From Paenibacillus camelliae (GTDB lineage: Bacteria > Bacillota > Bacilli > Paenibacillales > Paenibacillaceae): a stretch of 64,000 bases of DNA. Position numbers and translations under genes: made by a program. The notes below the pieces were generated by a model. That model saw nothing but the letters and a program-made list of their open reading frames with translations, did no database searches and was not told the DNA's origin. The stretch covers positions 62,001 through 126,000 of the forward strand of contig NZ_JAMBNY010000012.1 of assembly GCF_023715345.1 (NCBI RefSeq), written 5' to 3'. This document shows positions 32,507 through 42,175 of this stretch, one piece after another. Positions within the stretch are counted from its first letter, which is position 1, and each line of letters starts with the position of its first letter.

Positions 32507-34058
32507 ATCGCTCACTTCCTTTCTCAATCTCAATGACCGGCTGCGGCTTTTCGCAGCTATAACGCCAGACAATTTGAATACCTGCCTGCTCCATTATTTT
32601 TTGCTGCTCACGCATTGCATAGGTCATCACTCGATTCGTCGTTACAAACTGCAGCTCTAATCTGCTGCCTTTTAGCAATGCGGCCTCAGCAAGGGCAAGC
32701 CAGCCCTCGTTATCCTTCCAAGCACCAGAATAGACAACAATATGTCCACCCGTCGGCAGCAGCATCGACATATGTGCTACTCGATCCTTCATATGCGCCG
32801 TTACATCTGGACGTGTGATAGCAAGTAAATATTTAAGCTCAGCGGCACCCTGCTCATCTGTATAATCAAAGCTCCAATTATCGCACAGCACAGAGACTCG
32901 TTGACGTTCTCCCGCTTCCACGGTGTCCGCCAAGCACCAGCTGATTAATGAGCCAAACATCTGATCTTGCTGGGCATCGCGATAAGGCAAATCATATTGG
33001 TCAAGCACGATGCAAAGTCGTGGTGCCGCTTCTTTATCTTCAGCCATTCGCGTATGCAGTCCTCTACCTCTTGCTGCGGCACGCTGATCAATTCTGCGGT
33101 AGCTGTCACCGGCCATATAGGGCCTTGTCATAGCACTCAATTCATCCTCGTTCTTACTTGTAATAGGTTGTTGAGGATGCAGGCTGCTTGTGCTCGGCGG
33201 ACGATAGCTGCTATCTGCCTGCCTCTTCAGCCATCTACTGCTTGTATGACGCGCAACATAGCTTTCCTCCTCAGGCTGCTCAAGCCTCGGAAGAACAATG
33301 AGCTGAGCTTTTTGGATGCGCTCAACTTTTATACAGGTGAGCCCTAACCAGTCCCCGACGCGAATAATGGTAGGGGCAGCGTCATAGTTGCCTCTCTCCA
33401 TATCTTGGATTCGATAGGTAAGTGACATCGAACGGTGGAATAGTGGCATAAAGCCTGCACGCAGCTTTAGTCGATGATCACGCATCATACTGGTGTTATG
33501 AAGCTGATCATCAATCGCGTACCATAAACCAGGGAGCGGCAAGCTGCGTTTCATGCGTACGGAAACCAACAGCTCACCTTGCTCCAGCATCAAAGCCGAC
33601 ATATCGCGCTCATAGCTGAGCTTATATGCTCCAAGCCAAGGAAAGACTCCGCTGAATATGATCACCATAGAAAATGTCGTAAGCAGCAGCCACTCAGGTG
33701 CATCACCACGCAGCAGCACAGCCGTTACTGAAGCAAGCCAAAGCAAGATAATGCCGCACCACGCTCCGTAACGTGTTCGATAGCTTGGCTCAAGCTCAAT
33801 CACATGGCTAACTGGCTCTGTTCTTGTGCTAGCCTTCTCGTTGTCAATGTCACCAGCAGCTATTGCTTCATGCTCACCTATGCTCTCATTGCTCATTGGC
33901 ATGCTGCTTGTATGATCGTGATCGATTGATTGAGCAACTGTGCTCCAATCTGCATTCGTATTGGCTGTATTCTGACTTGCACTTAAATCTCCATTCGATT
34001 GGACAGAAACTAATTTGGCTTCAGAAGCCCTTACTTTTTTCTTTTGGTCTGCCTTCAT
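32490..34058 (-). CDS. DUF58 domain protein
   Basis: A 522-residue protein. A Ser/Asp-rich N-terminal 85 residues are unusual in length. Two membrane helices follow (about 95-135), then a beta-rich region, and a DUF58 / von Willebrand A-like domain with RPYMAGDSYRRIDQRAAARG in place of the usual DPxRxIxWKxSAR, and LCIVLDQYDLPY as its first strand. The start overlaps the moxR stop by four bases. DUF58 proteins act with MoxR ATPases as chaperone-like partners, probably for envelope or protease assembly. Confidence 0.88.
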   Translation of the reverse strand: MKADQKKKVRASEAKLVSVQSNGDLSASQNTANTNADWSTVAQSIDHDHTSSMPMSNESIGEHEAIAAGDIDNEKASTRTEPVSHVIELEPSYRTRYGAWCGIILLWLASVTAVLLRGDAPEWLLLTTFSMVIIFSGVFPWLGAYKLSYERDMSALMLEQGELLVSVRMKRSLPLPGLWYAIDDQLHNTSMMRDHRLKLRAGFMPLFHRSMSLTYRIQDMERGNYDAAPTIIRVGDWLGLTCIKVERIQKAQLIVLPRLEQPEEESYVARHTSSRWLKRQADSSYRPPSTSSLHPQQPITSKNEDELSAMTRPYMAGDSYRRIDQRAAARGRGLHTRMAEDKEAAPRLCIVLDQYDLPYRDAQQDQMFGSLISWCLADTVEAGERQRVSVLCDNWSFDYTDEQGAAELKYLLAITRPDVTAHMKDRVAHMSMLLPTGGHIVVYSGAWKDNEGWLALAEAALLKGSRLELQFVTTNRVMTYAMREQQKIMEQAGIQIVWRYSCEKPQPVIEIEKGSERYASGA

Positions 34059-35086
34059 CTTGCTCTCCCCTTTAAATGGCTAGAGATCGGAATATGCTGC
34101 AGCAACCTCATCATCATATCCTGCTTCTGGGCATGAGCTGTCGGATAGCCCCTGAGCTCAATACGATGTGCGAGCACCGTTACGCCAAGCTGTAGTAAGT
34201 CATCAGGGACGATAAAGCCTCTATCCTGCATATATGCACTAGCCTGTGCCGCTCGCAGCCAGTCACGCAATGCACGTGGGCTTAGTCCTAGCAATAGCTC
34301 TTCGTTGTTCCTTGTTTCTGCAGCAACCTCCGTCATGTAGGCGAGCAAGGATGGATGGATATATACCTGCTGCAGCTCGGCCTGCATCTGCTGCCATTCC
34401 TCGTGTGAGATGAGTGCACGCAACAACTCAGGCTGTGGTCGTCTTGATGCAGCGAATTGACCGAGCAGCTCCTGCTCTGACTGCTGACTAGGATACCCGA
34501 TACTGAGCTGCATCATAAAGCGATCAAGCTGCGCCTCCAGCAGTCGATTCGTTCCTTCATAGCGAATCGGATTTTGAGTAGCGATAAATACAAATGGCTG
34601 GGGCAGCGCATAGGTTGTCCCTTCAATACTGACACTACGATGCTCTAATGCTTCAAGCAGCGCAGATTGCGTTCTCGTGCTAGCACGATTCAATTCATCA
34701 GCGAGTACCACGTTAGCCATAATAGGACCCTCTCGATATACAAGCCCTCTGCCGCTGGCATCGACAACCATTCCGCCAACAATATCAGCAGGCATAAGAT
34801 CCGAAGTGAATTGAATGCGATGAAACTTTCCGCCAAGCAATCTAGCAATCGCTGTAGCGAGCATCGTTTTTCCTACTCCAGGTACATCTTCGATTAGTAG
34901 ATGTCCTCCAGCTAGCAATCCGACCATTACTTCGCGAATCGTCGCTTGCTTGCCTAATAATATTTGTCCGAGCCGTTGCTCCATGCGCTGCAGCAGCACG
35001 CTTGGCGGCTGGGCCCAATGAAACTCCGAACGTATAGAAACAGCTTCTTGCTCCGTCATTGGAGCGGCGTTAGAGGAATTAGTCAT
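34055..35086 (-). CDS. MoxR-family AAA+ ATPase
   Basis: About 343 residues from MTNSSNAAP, which follows AGGAGGTAC; the longer frame is not supported by a binding site. Walker A is EDVPGVGKTMLA, followed by KFHRIQFTSDLMPADIVGG, Walker B VVLADELNRAST, sensor 1 VFIATQNPIRYEGT and sensor 2 GLSPRALRDWLRAA. The set is typical of MoxR ATPases. It is the first gene of the three-gene unit with the DUF58 and transglutaminase genes and should power remodelling of their target complex. Confidence 0.93.
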   Translation of the reverse strand: MTNSSNAAPMTEQEAVSIRSEFHWAQPPSVLLQRMEQRLGQILLGKQATIREVMVGLLAGGHLLIEDVPGVGKTMLATAIARLLGGKFHRIQFTSDLMPADIVGGMVVDASGRGLVYREGPIMANVVLADELNRASTRTQSALLEALEHRSVSIEGTTYALPQPFVFIATQNPIRYEGTNRLLEAQLDRFMMQLSIGYPSQQSEQELLGQFAASRRPQPELLRALISHEEWQQMQAELQQVYIHPSLLAYMTEVAAETRNNEELLLGLSPRALRDWLRAAQASAYMQDRGFIVPDDLLQLGVTVLAHRIELRGYPTAHAQKQDMMMRLLQHIPISSHLKGRAR

Positions 35087-35169
35087 CGTTGTACCTCCTA
35101 GTATCATTTCTACCTCTAGTATCGCCACTCTCTCAATCTTTTAATCAGCTAGAGACGCTGTATTCATAT

Positions 35170-35222
35170 AAAATAGGGCAGCTTAAAGGTCACCTTGAAT
35201 GCCCCTTAAACTGCCCTAAAGT
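35170..35222 (-). terminator. Terminator of the polysaccharide deacetylase gene
   Basis: AGGGCAG-TTAA-GG pairs with CC-TTAA-CTGCCCT (35174-35217); on the minus strand CTATTTTAT follows. Confidence 0.7.
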
Positions 35223-35256
35223 CTCATATAACGCTAAGCTGCACAGCCCCGAACAT

Positions 35257-36387
35257 TTAGCTCGATGCTTGCTTTCTCAGCAGCTCCATTTTCTCCTTCA
35301 ATCGCTTTGCTTGCTTTTCATTCAGAACCTTTCGATCCCATTTAATAGATTTCGCTAGTCGAGAGGTAACAGGCTCTGTTTCTTCCGTTATCGCGAGAAA
35401 TTCATACTTCAGAGATTGAAAATAGTCGATAATGTCGGGTAAGGCAGCTACTGTTTCCGCATGCGTAGCACTGTCATGCAACAGGACAATCATGCGCTCG
35501 GCTACAGTCGCCTTCTTAATCTCGGCGATGATTTCTTCTGCGGTCACATCTCGGGAGCGTGAGTCTCCGCTATCCACATTCCAATCGAACACCGCATATC
35601 CTGCTTCCTCAACAGCCTTCAAATAGCTGCTGTCGAAATTCCCATGCGTTCCACCAGGCGCACGAAATAAGTAGGGTACCTTACCCGTCGTCTCGTAAAT
35701 GGTCTCGGCTGTATCGATAACTTGATCGACAAATTGTTCTGGATGCTCATACAGCTCAGGATAGCGATGATTGTACGAATGATTGCCGATGCTATGTCCT
35801 TCCTTCACGATGCGTTGAGCAAGCTCAGGATATTGTGCGGTTTTTTCGCCTAGTACAAAAAAAGTAGCTTTAATATTTGAATCTGCGAGCAAGTCCAGAA
35901 TTGGTGCTGTCAGCTTGCTAGGTCCATCGTCAAATGTTAAATAGACTCGTCCTGCATAGGAGCTGCTTGAATCGGACTGTTTAGAAGGTGCTTCTGACGT
36001 CAAGTCTTCCCTATCCCTGCTAGGTTTACATGCTTCATGCTCTGGGCTAAAGCTTTCGGACTGCATCGACAGCTGTCTTAAACAGCCTAGCTGTTCAGCG
36101 GCACCGTAATATATTTTTCCCACTGTGTCACGCTGAACGTTTTCTCCACGCTTCACTTGGAGAATATCGGTTGCTTCAAGACGCTGCTTGTTACGTTCTT
36201 GTGAGTATTGTAAACGGCTGTCTGTTTCTGCAGATGCCAGTGCTATACCTGTAGCTTCCTGCACCAGCATGTGATTAGCAGGCACAAGGGAGTATAGCTC
36301 GCCTATCGTCCATAGCGATGTAGCCATAACTAATGCTATCGCAGCTAGCAACACCCATTTTCTCCATCCTTTGCTCAACTTGCTCAA
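35257..36387 (-). CDS. Polysaccharide deacetylase (NodB domain)
   Basis: About 376 residues. An N-terminal helix (about 10-30) anchors or exports it; a linker of some 110 residues leads to the NodB domain. Motifs are TFDDGPS, HSIGNHSYNH, RAPGGTHG, FDWNVDSGD and VLLHDS, so the catalytic Asp and metal ligands Asp, His, His are all present. It should deacetylate N-acetylglucosamine residues of peptidoglycan or chitin-like polymer outside the cell. I start at the TTG eight bases after AGGAGG; an earlier TTG is too close. A C-terminal basic tail of about 30 residues is present. Confidence 0.88.
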   Translation of the reverse strand: MSKLSKGWRKWVLLAAIALVMATSLWTIGELYSLVPANHMLVQEATGIALASAETDSRLQYSQERNKQRLEATDILQVKRGENVQRDTVGKIYYGAAEQLGCLRQLSMQSESFSPEHEACKPSRDREDLTSEAPSKQSDSSSSYAGRVYLTFDDGPSKLTAPILDLLADSNIKATFFVLGEKTAQYPELAQRIVKEGHSIGNHSYNHRYPELYEHPEQFVDQVIDTAETIYETTGKVPYLFRAPGGTHGNFDSSYLKAVEEAGYAVFDWNVDSGDSRSRDVTAEEIIAEIKKATVAERMIVLLHDSATHAETVAALPDIIDYFQSLKYEFLAITEETEPVTSRLAKSIKWDRKVLNEKQAKRLKEKMELLRKQASS

Positions 36388-36484
36388 CGACAACGCCTCC
36401 TGTATTGAACACTTCCTTCAATATATGAAGTACATGTAGGACGCATGTCTTATAATTCGTATTTACAGAAATATCACCAAAAGA

Positions 36485-36540
36485 AAAAAACGAGCATAAG
36501 AGAGCAGCGCTTACAGCCACATCCCTAATACTCGTTTCTT
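36485..36540 (-). terminator. Terminator after bcp
   Basis: GAAACGAGTAT pairs with AT-GCTCGTTT (imperfect), followed on the minus strand by TTTTCTT, between the bcp stop (36669) and the deacetylase start. Confidence 0.55.
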
Positions 36541-36668
36541 AATTACTTTATTCTTTATGACTTTTTACTCTTTGCAATTTATTATGCCGACACACGATCA
36601 ATTGGTCAGTGTTATTCGTTAGCCTTAACGCGTGTAGCCACATTTGTATTTTTAGATCAGTCGTCCCT

Positions 36669-37142
36669 CTATTGTTTGCTGTGCATCTTAACTGCTTCAA
36701 GCACAGCATCGGCATGGCCTTTCACCTTAACCTTTAGCCATTGCTCGATTAGCTTGCCCTTTTCATCGATTAGAAACGTAGAGCGAACGATGCCCATATA
36801 TTCGCGTCCATATAGCTTTTTCAGCTGCCACACTTCATACTTCTCGCACACTTTATGATTCGTATCTGAAAGCAGTAGATACGGAAGCTCCTTCTTCTCA
36901 ATAAAATTACGATGTGACTTTTCGGTGTCCATGCTGATGCCAACAACCTCAACACCGAGCTGCTGCAGCTCTGCATAGCGATCACGCAGATCACAAGCTT
37001 CCTGCGTGCAGGCAGGTGTCATATTTTTAGGATAAAAGAAAATAACAACCTTTTTTCCACGCTGCTCCTTCAGCGACCAGATGGTACCATCAGACGCAGG
37101 GAGACGAAATTGTGGTGCTGTTTTTCCGATTTGTAACATCAT
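36669..37142 (-). CDS. bcp: Thioredoxin-dependent thiol peroxidase (Bcp/PrxQ)
   Basis: A 157-residue peroxiredoxin. FFYPKNMTPACTQEACDLRD (about 35-54) contains the peroxidatic Cys45 and the resolving Cys50 at the five-residue spacing typical of the Bcp/PrxQ class. TFLIDEKGKLIEQW is the usual C-terminal strand pair. It reduces hydroperoxides using thioredoxin in the cytoplasm. AGGAGGGAC lies upstream of the ATG. Immediately upstream lies the 184-base repeat array, so its promoter must be inside or beyond the repeats. Confidence 0.93.
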   Translation of the reverse strand: MMLQIGKTAPQFRLPASDGTIWSLKEQRGKKVVIFFYPKNMTPACTQEACDLRDRYAELQQLGVEVVGISMDTEKSHRNFIEKKELPYLLLSDTNHKVCEKYEVWQLKKLYGREYMGIVRSTFLIDEKGKLIEQWLKVKVKGHADAVLEAVKMHSKQ

Positions 37143-37156
37143 TGTAAGTCCCTCCT

Positions 37157-37986
37157 AAAGAGGAAGTTCTAAAAGTCCCTCTTTGATCACGTTGTAACAC
37201 TGTAAGCTTATTCGACTTCGAATCTTGAATTCAGCCGGGTCTTCCGGTACTCACGTACCAACTACGTACGCTGCGTTCCTCAGCCTCTAGCTTCTTACAA
37301 CCTTCTTGGTGCTGAAAGATGAACTTTTTGAACGATTATTGAAGAGGTAGTTCAATAAGTCCCTCTTTGATCACGTTGTAACTCACTGTATGCTTACTCG
37401 ACTTCGAATCTTGAATTCAGCCAGGCCTTCCGGTACTCACGTACCAACTACGTACGCTGCGTTCCTCATTCCCTAGCTTCTTTCAACCTTCTTGATGCTG
37501 AAAGATGAACTTTTTGAACGATTATTGAAGAGGTAGTTCTAAAAGTTCCTCTTTGATCACGTTGTAACTCACTGTATGCTTACTCGACTTCGAATCTTGA
37601 ATTCAGCCAGGTCTTCCGGTACTCACGTACCAACTACGTACGCTGCGCTCCTCGTTTTCTACTAGCGATCAACCTTCTCGGTGCTGAAAGATGAACTTTT
37701 TGAACGATTATTGAAGAGGTAGTTCAATAAGTCCCTCTTTGATCACGTTGCAACACTGTATGCTTACTCGACTTCGAATCTTGAATTCAGCCAGGCCTTC
37801 CGGTACTCACGTACCAACTACGTACGCTGCGTTCCTCATTCCCTAGCTTCTTTCAACCTTCTTGATGCTGAAAGATGAACTTTTTGAACGATTATTGAAG
37901 AGGTAGTTCTAAAAGTTCCTCTTTGATCACGTTGCAACTCATTGTAGTTATTCGACGTCGAATCTTAACTCGAATCTTGAATTTAG
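37157..37986 (-). repeat. Tandem array of the dispersed repeat, four full copies and one partial
   Basis: Copies begin near 37157, 37341, 37527, 37713 and 37897, with a period of 184-186 bases; the last is cut at about 37986. Each begins GAAGAGGTAGTTC, has CCGGTACTCACGTACCAACT and TACGTACGCTGCG in its middle and ends GAACTTTTTGAACGATTATT. Copies 1, 3 and 5 read GTTCTAAAAGT at the start, copies 2 and 4 GTTCAATAAGT, suggesting duplication as a two-copy unit. The family core matches the copies at 12.0, 45.6 and 52.6 kb in inverse orientation. No open frame or spacer is present. Confidence 0.9.
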
Positions 37987-37994
37987 CCTGGCGT

Positions 37995-38786
37995 TTAAGA
38001 GCCCGCTCCACGGTAGCGTTTCACGCCACGATTCCATATGAACAGGCCGATGCCAAGAACAACTAAGCCGACGACTGGTGTTAGCAGCGCTAGCTTAGAG
38101 ATATCATCTTCCTTTGGCTCGAGAAAATAAGAAGCTGGAATGATGCCAACAAAGGCGAATGGCAATATCCATGTCAATACAAAGCGAATTAGCTTGTTGT
38201 ATATATTTACCGGATAGCGACCGTAGTTTTGAATGTTATACATGAGCGGTACAATGCCTGTTGGTGAATCAGAATAGAACGACAGCGCACTTAGAGCCGT
38301 ATAGATACCACCGTATATAAACACTGCGCCTAACACAAGCACAATAAATACGACAATATCGATAGCTTGCAGCGTCAATCCCATCTCTAGCCAGCAAACA
38401 GCCATGACGATCATCCCGACAATTGAGCCGAACAAGGATGGCGGGTCCATGTTTTCCAGCAGCACCTGATATAAACTGTGCGCTGGTCTTGTTAGCACAC
38501 GATCCATCTCACCCTTCACGATGTAACGCTCTCCAAAATTCCATATGTTGAAAAATGTATTGAATACGCCAAACGGTACCATAAAGAAGCCATAGACGAA
38601 GATTACCTCAGATTGCGTCCAGCCGCCTAAGAGCGGTGTGTGTTGGAAAACGATAAGTATAAATATAAGGTTCATCCCCTGCTGAAGCAGATCAGAAATT
38701 ACCTCAATCCAAAAATCAGCACGATAGGTCATCCGACTTTTGACATAGTTTTTTAAGTACTCAAGCATTAGCTTCATATATCGCAT
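37995..38786 (-). CDS. ABC-2 type exporter permease
   Basis: A 263-residue protein with six predicted helices and a basic N terminus, similar to the DUF990-type permeases of Bacillota. It includes FQHTPLLGGWTQSEVIFVYG and GEMDRVLTRPAHSLYQVL, the conserved cytoplasmic segment of this group. It is the last gene of a three-gene unit with a second permease five bases upstream and the ATPase at 39583. The transporter probably exports a lipid-like or drug-like compound; the substrate cannot be read from sequence. Confidence 0.85.
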   Translation of the reverse strand: MRYMKLMLEYLKNYVKSRMTYRADFWIEVISDLLQQGMNLIFILIVFQHTPLLGGWTQSEVIFVYGFFMVPFGVFNTFFNIWNFGERYIVKGEMDRVLTRPAHSLYQVLLENMDPPSLFGSIVGMIVMAVCWLEMGLTLQAIDIVVFIVLVLGAVFIYGGIYTALSALSFYSDSPTGIVPLMYNIQNYGRYPVNIYNKLIRFVLTWILPFAFVGIIPASYFLEPKEDDISKLALLTPVVGLVVLGIGLFIWNRGVKRYRGAGS

Positions 38787-38791
38787 GTCGA

Positions 38792-39586
38792 TTAACCTCC
38801 CTGCACAAACAGACGTTGTCTAGCTGCCCGCCACATGACCACAATCGGAATAAGCAGAACAACAAGCCAAACAAGCTGAATAATAAATACAGAGCCTGCT
38901 TCAGCCAGTGGTGTACGTCCAGTGAAAATTGAGCTTGGCAAATAAGTGATGGCTTGAAACGGAAGCCAGTTCATCACCGAGGATAGCCAGCCTGGAAAGA
39001 AAGCAATCGGTATAATTACACCTGAAAACAAATCAACCATGACTCGCTTCATGCGCATAAGCCCCTCATTGTTCTCGACAAAGAAAGCAAACAGCCCAGT
39101 CATAATATTAAGCTGTGAATTAATAAGGAAGCTGAACACGAGCATCGCAAGATACGTTAACCATACGACTGGATCTGTCGGTAGATCGACAGGGAATATG
39201 AAGCAGACGATAGCTAAGCCTGGAATCATAAATAATAGAAAACGGAATAGTCCTTCCCCAAAGCCTTGCATTAATTTGACGATCAGATAGTTGTATGGAC
39301 GAATCATTTGAATCGCTACGCTGCCATCACGAATTTCATTGGCAATATCGCGATCGAGATTATTGAAGTAAAAGGCTCTTGCCATCCAAGATATCGCTAG
39401 ATAGGTCGTCATCTGATCGATAGAGAACCCTGCCAGCGTCTCCTGCGAGCCGTAGATGGCCTTCCATAAAAAATAATACGCACCAATATTAATGGCATAA
39501 ATAATTATTCCACTATAATAATTTACGCGATAAGCAAGCATCATTAAAAATCGCATGCGGATAAAATCAAGATAAGCAGACATCAT
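38792..39586 (-). CDS. ABC-2 type exporter permease
   Basis: A 264-residue six-helix permease of the same class as its neighbour. The segment EIRDGSVAIQMIRPYNYLIVKL matches GEMDRVLTRPAHSLYQVL of the partner, indicating a heterodimer. Its start overlaps the ATPase gene stop by four bases (ATGA), so expression is coupled. Pairs of this kind accompany one ATPase with a long C-terminal extension, as here. Confidence 0.85.
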   Translation of the reverse strand: MMSAYLDFIRMRFLMMLAYRVNYYSGIIIYAINIGAYYFLWKAIYGSQETLAGFSIDQMTTYLAISWMARAFYFNNLDRDIANEIRDGSVAIQMIRPYNYLIVKLMQGFGEGLFRFLLFMIPGLAIVCFIFPVDLPTDPVVWLTYLAMLVFSFLINSQLNIMTGLFAFFVENNEGLMRMKRVMVDLFSGVIIPIAFFPGWLSSVMNWLPFQAITYLPSSIFTGRTPLAEAGSVFIIQLVWLVVLLIPIVVMWRAARQRLFVQGG

Positions 39587-40647
39587 GACAGCACAGACTC
39601 CTTCTCTTGGACGTGATCCGCCTGTGTATTGTCCTCGCTCTCCTTCACCTCTGCTGAGCCTGTTTGATAAATTCCACGTACGATATCATCCGTGTTCGTC
39701 TCAAATATTTTAATATCGCGAATTTGCGCTCCGCCAACAACAAGACCCATCGCTTCAGAGAAATTTACCTCGTGCGGTACGAATAACGTTGCGGTAAATT
39801 CATTCTCTCTCGTCCAAGCTACATTCATCGTGCTCGTAAGCTGGTGTAGTCTGCTAATTGACATTGCCTCACCGAACTGGAACTGAATTTCGCGTCCTTT
39901 ACTCCACGTCGTTTTCAGCTCCTCCAGTCCTCCATCATAAATGATCGAGCCGTCATCAAGCATAATGACGCGAGAGCATAGCGCCTCGATATCCTGAAGA
40001 TCATGCGTCGTCAGCAATATCGTTGTTCCTTCTTGCCGATTCATCTCTAATAGAAAGTCTCGAATTTCTGTTTTTACGACAATATCGAGTCCAATCGTCG
40101 GCTCATCGAGAAATACAATAGCCGGATTATGCAGCAGCGATGCAACAAGCTCACATCTCATCCGTTGCCCAAGACTTAGCTTGCGGACCGGACGATTCAA
40201 CAATTCTCCGAGATGAAGTCGTTCGACCAATTGATCTAAGCGCCGATTAAAGTCGTTTAATGGCACATCATATACCTTGCGCAGCAGCTGGAAGGACTCT
40301 ATCACTCCGATATCCCACCATAGCTGAGAACGCTGACCAAATACGACACCAATTCCTTTAACAAACTTCTCACGATCTCGATGAGGCACATAGCCATTAA
40401 CGTTAAGCTCTCCTGAGGTAGGAACGAGTATGCCTGTCAGCATTTTAATGGTCGTTGATTTCCCTGCCCCGTTCTCACCAATATATCCGCATATTTCGCC
40501 TTGCGGGATTTGGAACGTAATATCATTAACTGCCGTGACATGTGTATATTCACGCTTAAATAAATCCTTGAATGCACCAGACAGACCTACTCTGTTCTTC
40601 TGCACCTTAAACTGCTTACGCAGGTCTTTAACATCTATTGCTAGCAT
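39583..40647 (-). CDS. ABC exporter ATP-binding protein
   Basis: A 354-residue ATPase. Walker A is GENGAGKSTTIKML, the signature is LSLGQRMRCEL, Walker B is IVFLDEPTIGLD and the switch His lies in TTHDLQDIE. FGQRSQLWWDIGVIESF is the Q-loop region characteristic of the group that works with DUF990 permeases. A 100-residue C-terminal domain after the NBD ends in an acidic tail. It powers the two permeases downstream. The binding site AAGGAG is rather far from the ATG, which may lower translation. Confidence 0.9.
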   Translation of the reverse strand: MLAIDVKDLRKQFKVQKNRVGLSGAFKDLFKREYTHVTAVNDITFQIPQGEICGYIGENGAGKSTTIKMLTGILVPTSGELNVNGYVPHRDREKFVKGIGVVFGQRSQLWWDIGVIESFQLLRKVYDVPLNDFNRRLDQLVERLHLGELLNRPVRKLSLGQRMRCELVASLLHNPAIVFLDEPTIGLDIVVKTEIRDFLLEMNRQEGTTILLTTHDLQDIEALCSRVIMLDDGSIIYDGGLEELKTTWSKGREIQFQFGEAMSISRLHQLTSTMNVAWTRENEFTATLFVPHEVNFSEAMGLVVGGAQIRDIKIFETNTDDIVRGIYQTGSAEVKESEDNTQADHVQEKESVLS

Positions 40648-40985
40648 ATGACAATGATAGCTCCTTTCATCGACATTTCCTGGGAAATATTATGGTAATA
40701 CGAAAAACTTGCAACAACTTGTCTACTGCCATTATAATTTGGTGATATGTAATCATACAAAAACTTCTAGCTAAATGTAAATGTTGTTCAGGTTCAAAAT
40801 TTTGGCGATTACAAAGCACTCGGCGCTGCTTTGATCAAGAGTAGACTTTTTGAACAACCTATAGGCAAACATAGTGGTGATTCAGTAATATGACCATGAA
40901 CTAGTTTACCATAAAAGTAGCGATGAGGTTGTCTATGATACGCATGAACATTATACACAGATATTGAAAGGGGACCAAACACGCG
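40648..40985. other. Divergent intergenic region with a shortened repeat
   Basis: A 338-base region between the ABC exporter and LCP genes. At 40783-40858 it holds a shrunken relative of the dispersed repeat: GTTGTTCA (40783-40790) and TGAACAAC (40851-40858) are inverted, with a stem AAAGCA/TGCTTT inside and TTTGATCAAGAGTAGACTTT before the right end. Both genes must be promoted from this region, but I see no clear promoter and no other gene. Confidence 0.5.
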
Positions 40986-42035
40986 ATGCGTACTCGGTCA
41001 AAAAAACGCAAATCAAAGTGGTTATTAACAATTATTCTTATCGTCATAGCACTTATTATTGGAGCAGCAGTTTATTGGGGATCAGGTGTTTTTAGTTCAC
41101 TCGATGGACTACAGAAGGACTTAAAAGACTCCTTAATTAATCCAGAGAAGCCAGCCATCGAAGTCGAGGTACCAAAATGGGAAGGCAAAGAACGAGTGAA
41201 CATTTTACTATTAGGCGGTGACGCTCGAGAGGCAGAGGAAAATGAGATGGCTCGCTCTGACTCGATGATCGTCGCATCCATCGATCCTGTTACGAAGCAA
41301 GCCAATCTGTTCAGTATTCTTCGTGATACGTACACAGACATAGAGGGCTACGGTAAAGGGCGAATTAATACAGCGATTACGCTTGGCGGAGCACCGTTAG
41401 CGATGCAAACTATTGGAGACTTGCTTGATCTAGAGATCCAATACTATCTGTATACCGATTTCGAAGGCTTCAAAGCACTAGTCGATGCGATTGGCGGCGT
41501 ATATTATACGGTAGAAAAAAATATGAAATATACCGATAATGCCGACAAAAACCGCTATGATATCGATCTAAAAGAGGGCTACCAGCTGCTTGATGGCGAT
41601 AAGGCGCTACAGTATGTCCGTTTCCGTCATGACGCCATGAGTGATTATACGCGCACAGAGCGTCAGCGCAACTTCTTAATGACCGTTGCGAAAGAAATGC
41701 AATCGACTTGGAATATTATTCGCATGAAGGAAATTATCGATAGCGTCTCACCTTATATCGATACTAATATTAGTGTGAATGATATGCTGAAGCTTGGTCA
41801 GCTGGGAGTAGGCCTACAAATCGGAGATAGTGCACAAATTCCTCCGTTTGACCTGCTTCGTGAAACGACAGTAGGTGGTGCTTCTGTATTGGGCTACTCA
41901 AGCAAGGAAGACATTCAAGGCTATGTCCAAGAGGTGCTAACACCAAAGCCTGATCCAACCAATGATCCAGATGCTGCACTTAGCGACGCTGATGCACAAG
42001 CCGATGGGGCAGATAGTGCAGGCAGCACGAACTGA
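40986..42035 (+). CDS. LytR-CpsA-Psr (LCP) family cell-wall ligase
   Basis: A 349-residue membrane-anchored protein. A basic start (MRTRSKKRKSK), one helix (about 12-32) and an extracellular LCP domain follow. Key blocks are NILLLGGDAREAEENEMARSD, DSMIVASIDPVTKQANLFSI, LRDTYTDIEGYGKGRINTA with the Arg/Asp pair, and ALQYVRFRHDAMSDYTRTERQ with the conserved Arg residues. These enzymes attach teichoic acids or other glycopolymers to peptidoglycan. A C-terminal Asp/Ala-rich tail is disordered. A strong terminator follows. Confidence 0.92.
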   Translation: MRTRSKKRKSKWLLTIILIVIALIIGAAVYWGSGVFSSLDGLQKDLKDSLINPEKPAIEVEVPKWEGKERVNILLLGGDAREAEENEMARSDSMIVASIDPVTKQANLFSILRDTYTDIEGYGKGRINTAITLGGAPLAMQTIGDLLDLEIQYYLYTDFEGFKALVDAIGGVYYTVEKNMKYTDNADKNRYDIDLKEGYQLLDGDKALQYVRFRHDAMSDYTRTERQRNFLMTVAKEMQSTWNIIRMKEIIDSVSPYIDTNISVNDMLKLGQLGVGLQIGDSAQIPPFDLLRETTVGGASVLGYSSKEDIQGYVQEVLTPKPDPTNDPDAALSDADAQADGADSAGSTN

Positions 42036-42098
42036 CATTAACAAACTCGGCTTAGAATATGTTAAACTAAAGAGCAGTGATGCTCTATCATTACACGC

Positions 42099-42130
42099 AA
42101 AGCAGGAGCGATCAATCGCTCCTGCTTTTA
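42099..42130 (+). terminator. Terminator of the LCP gene
   Basis: AAAGCAGGAGCGAT and ATCGCTCCTGCTTT are perfect inverted copies with a two-base loop, ending in TTTT. Confidence 0.92.
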
Positions 42131-42175
42131 TCGTTGTTGGACTGAGCCAATCCCTTATGTAAAAGGAGAATATTT

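Noticed and set aside
37157-37986. Regular repeats that might suggest a CRISPR array
   Set aside because: The whole 184-base unit repeats with no unique spacers, the unit is far too long, and no cas genes are near.
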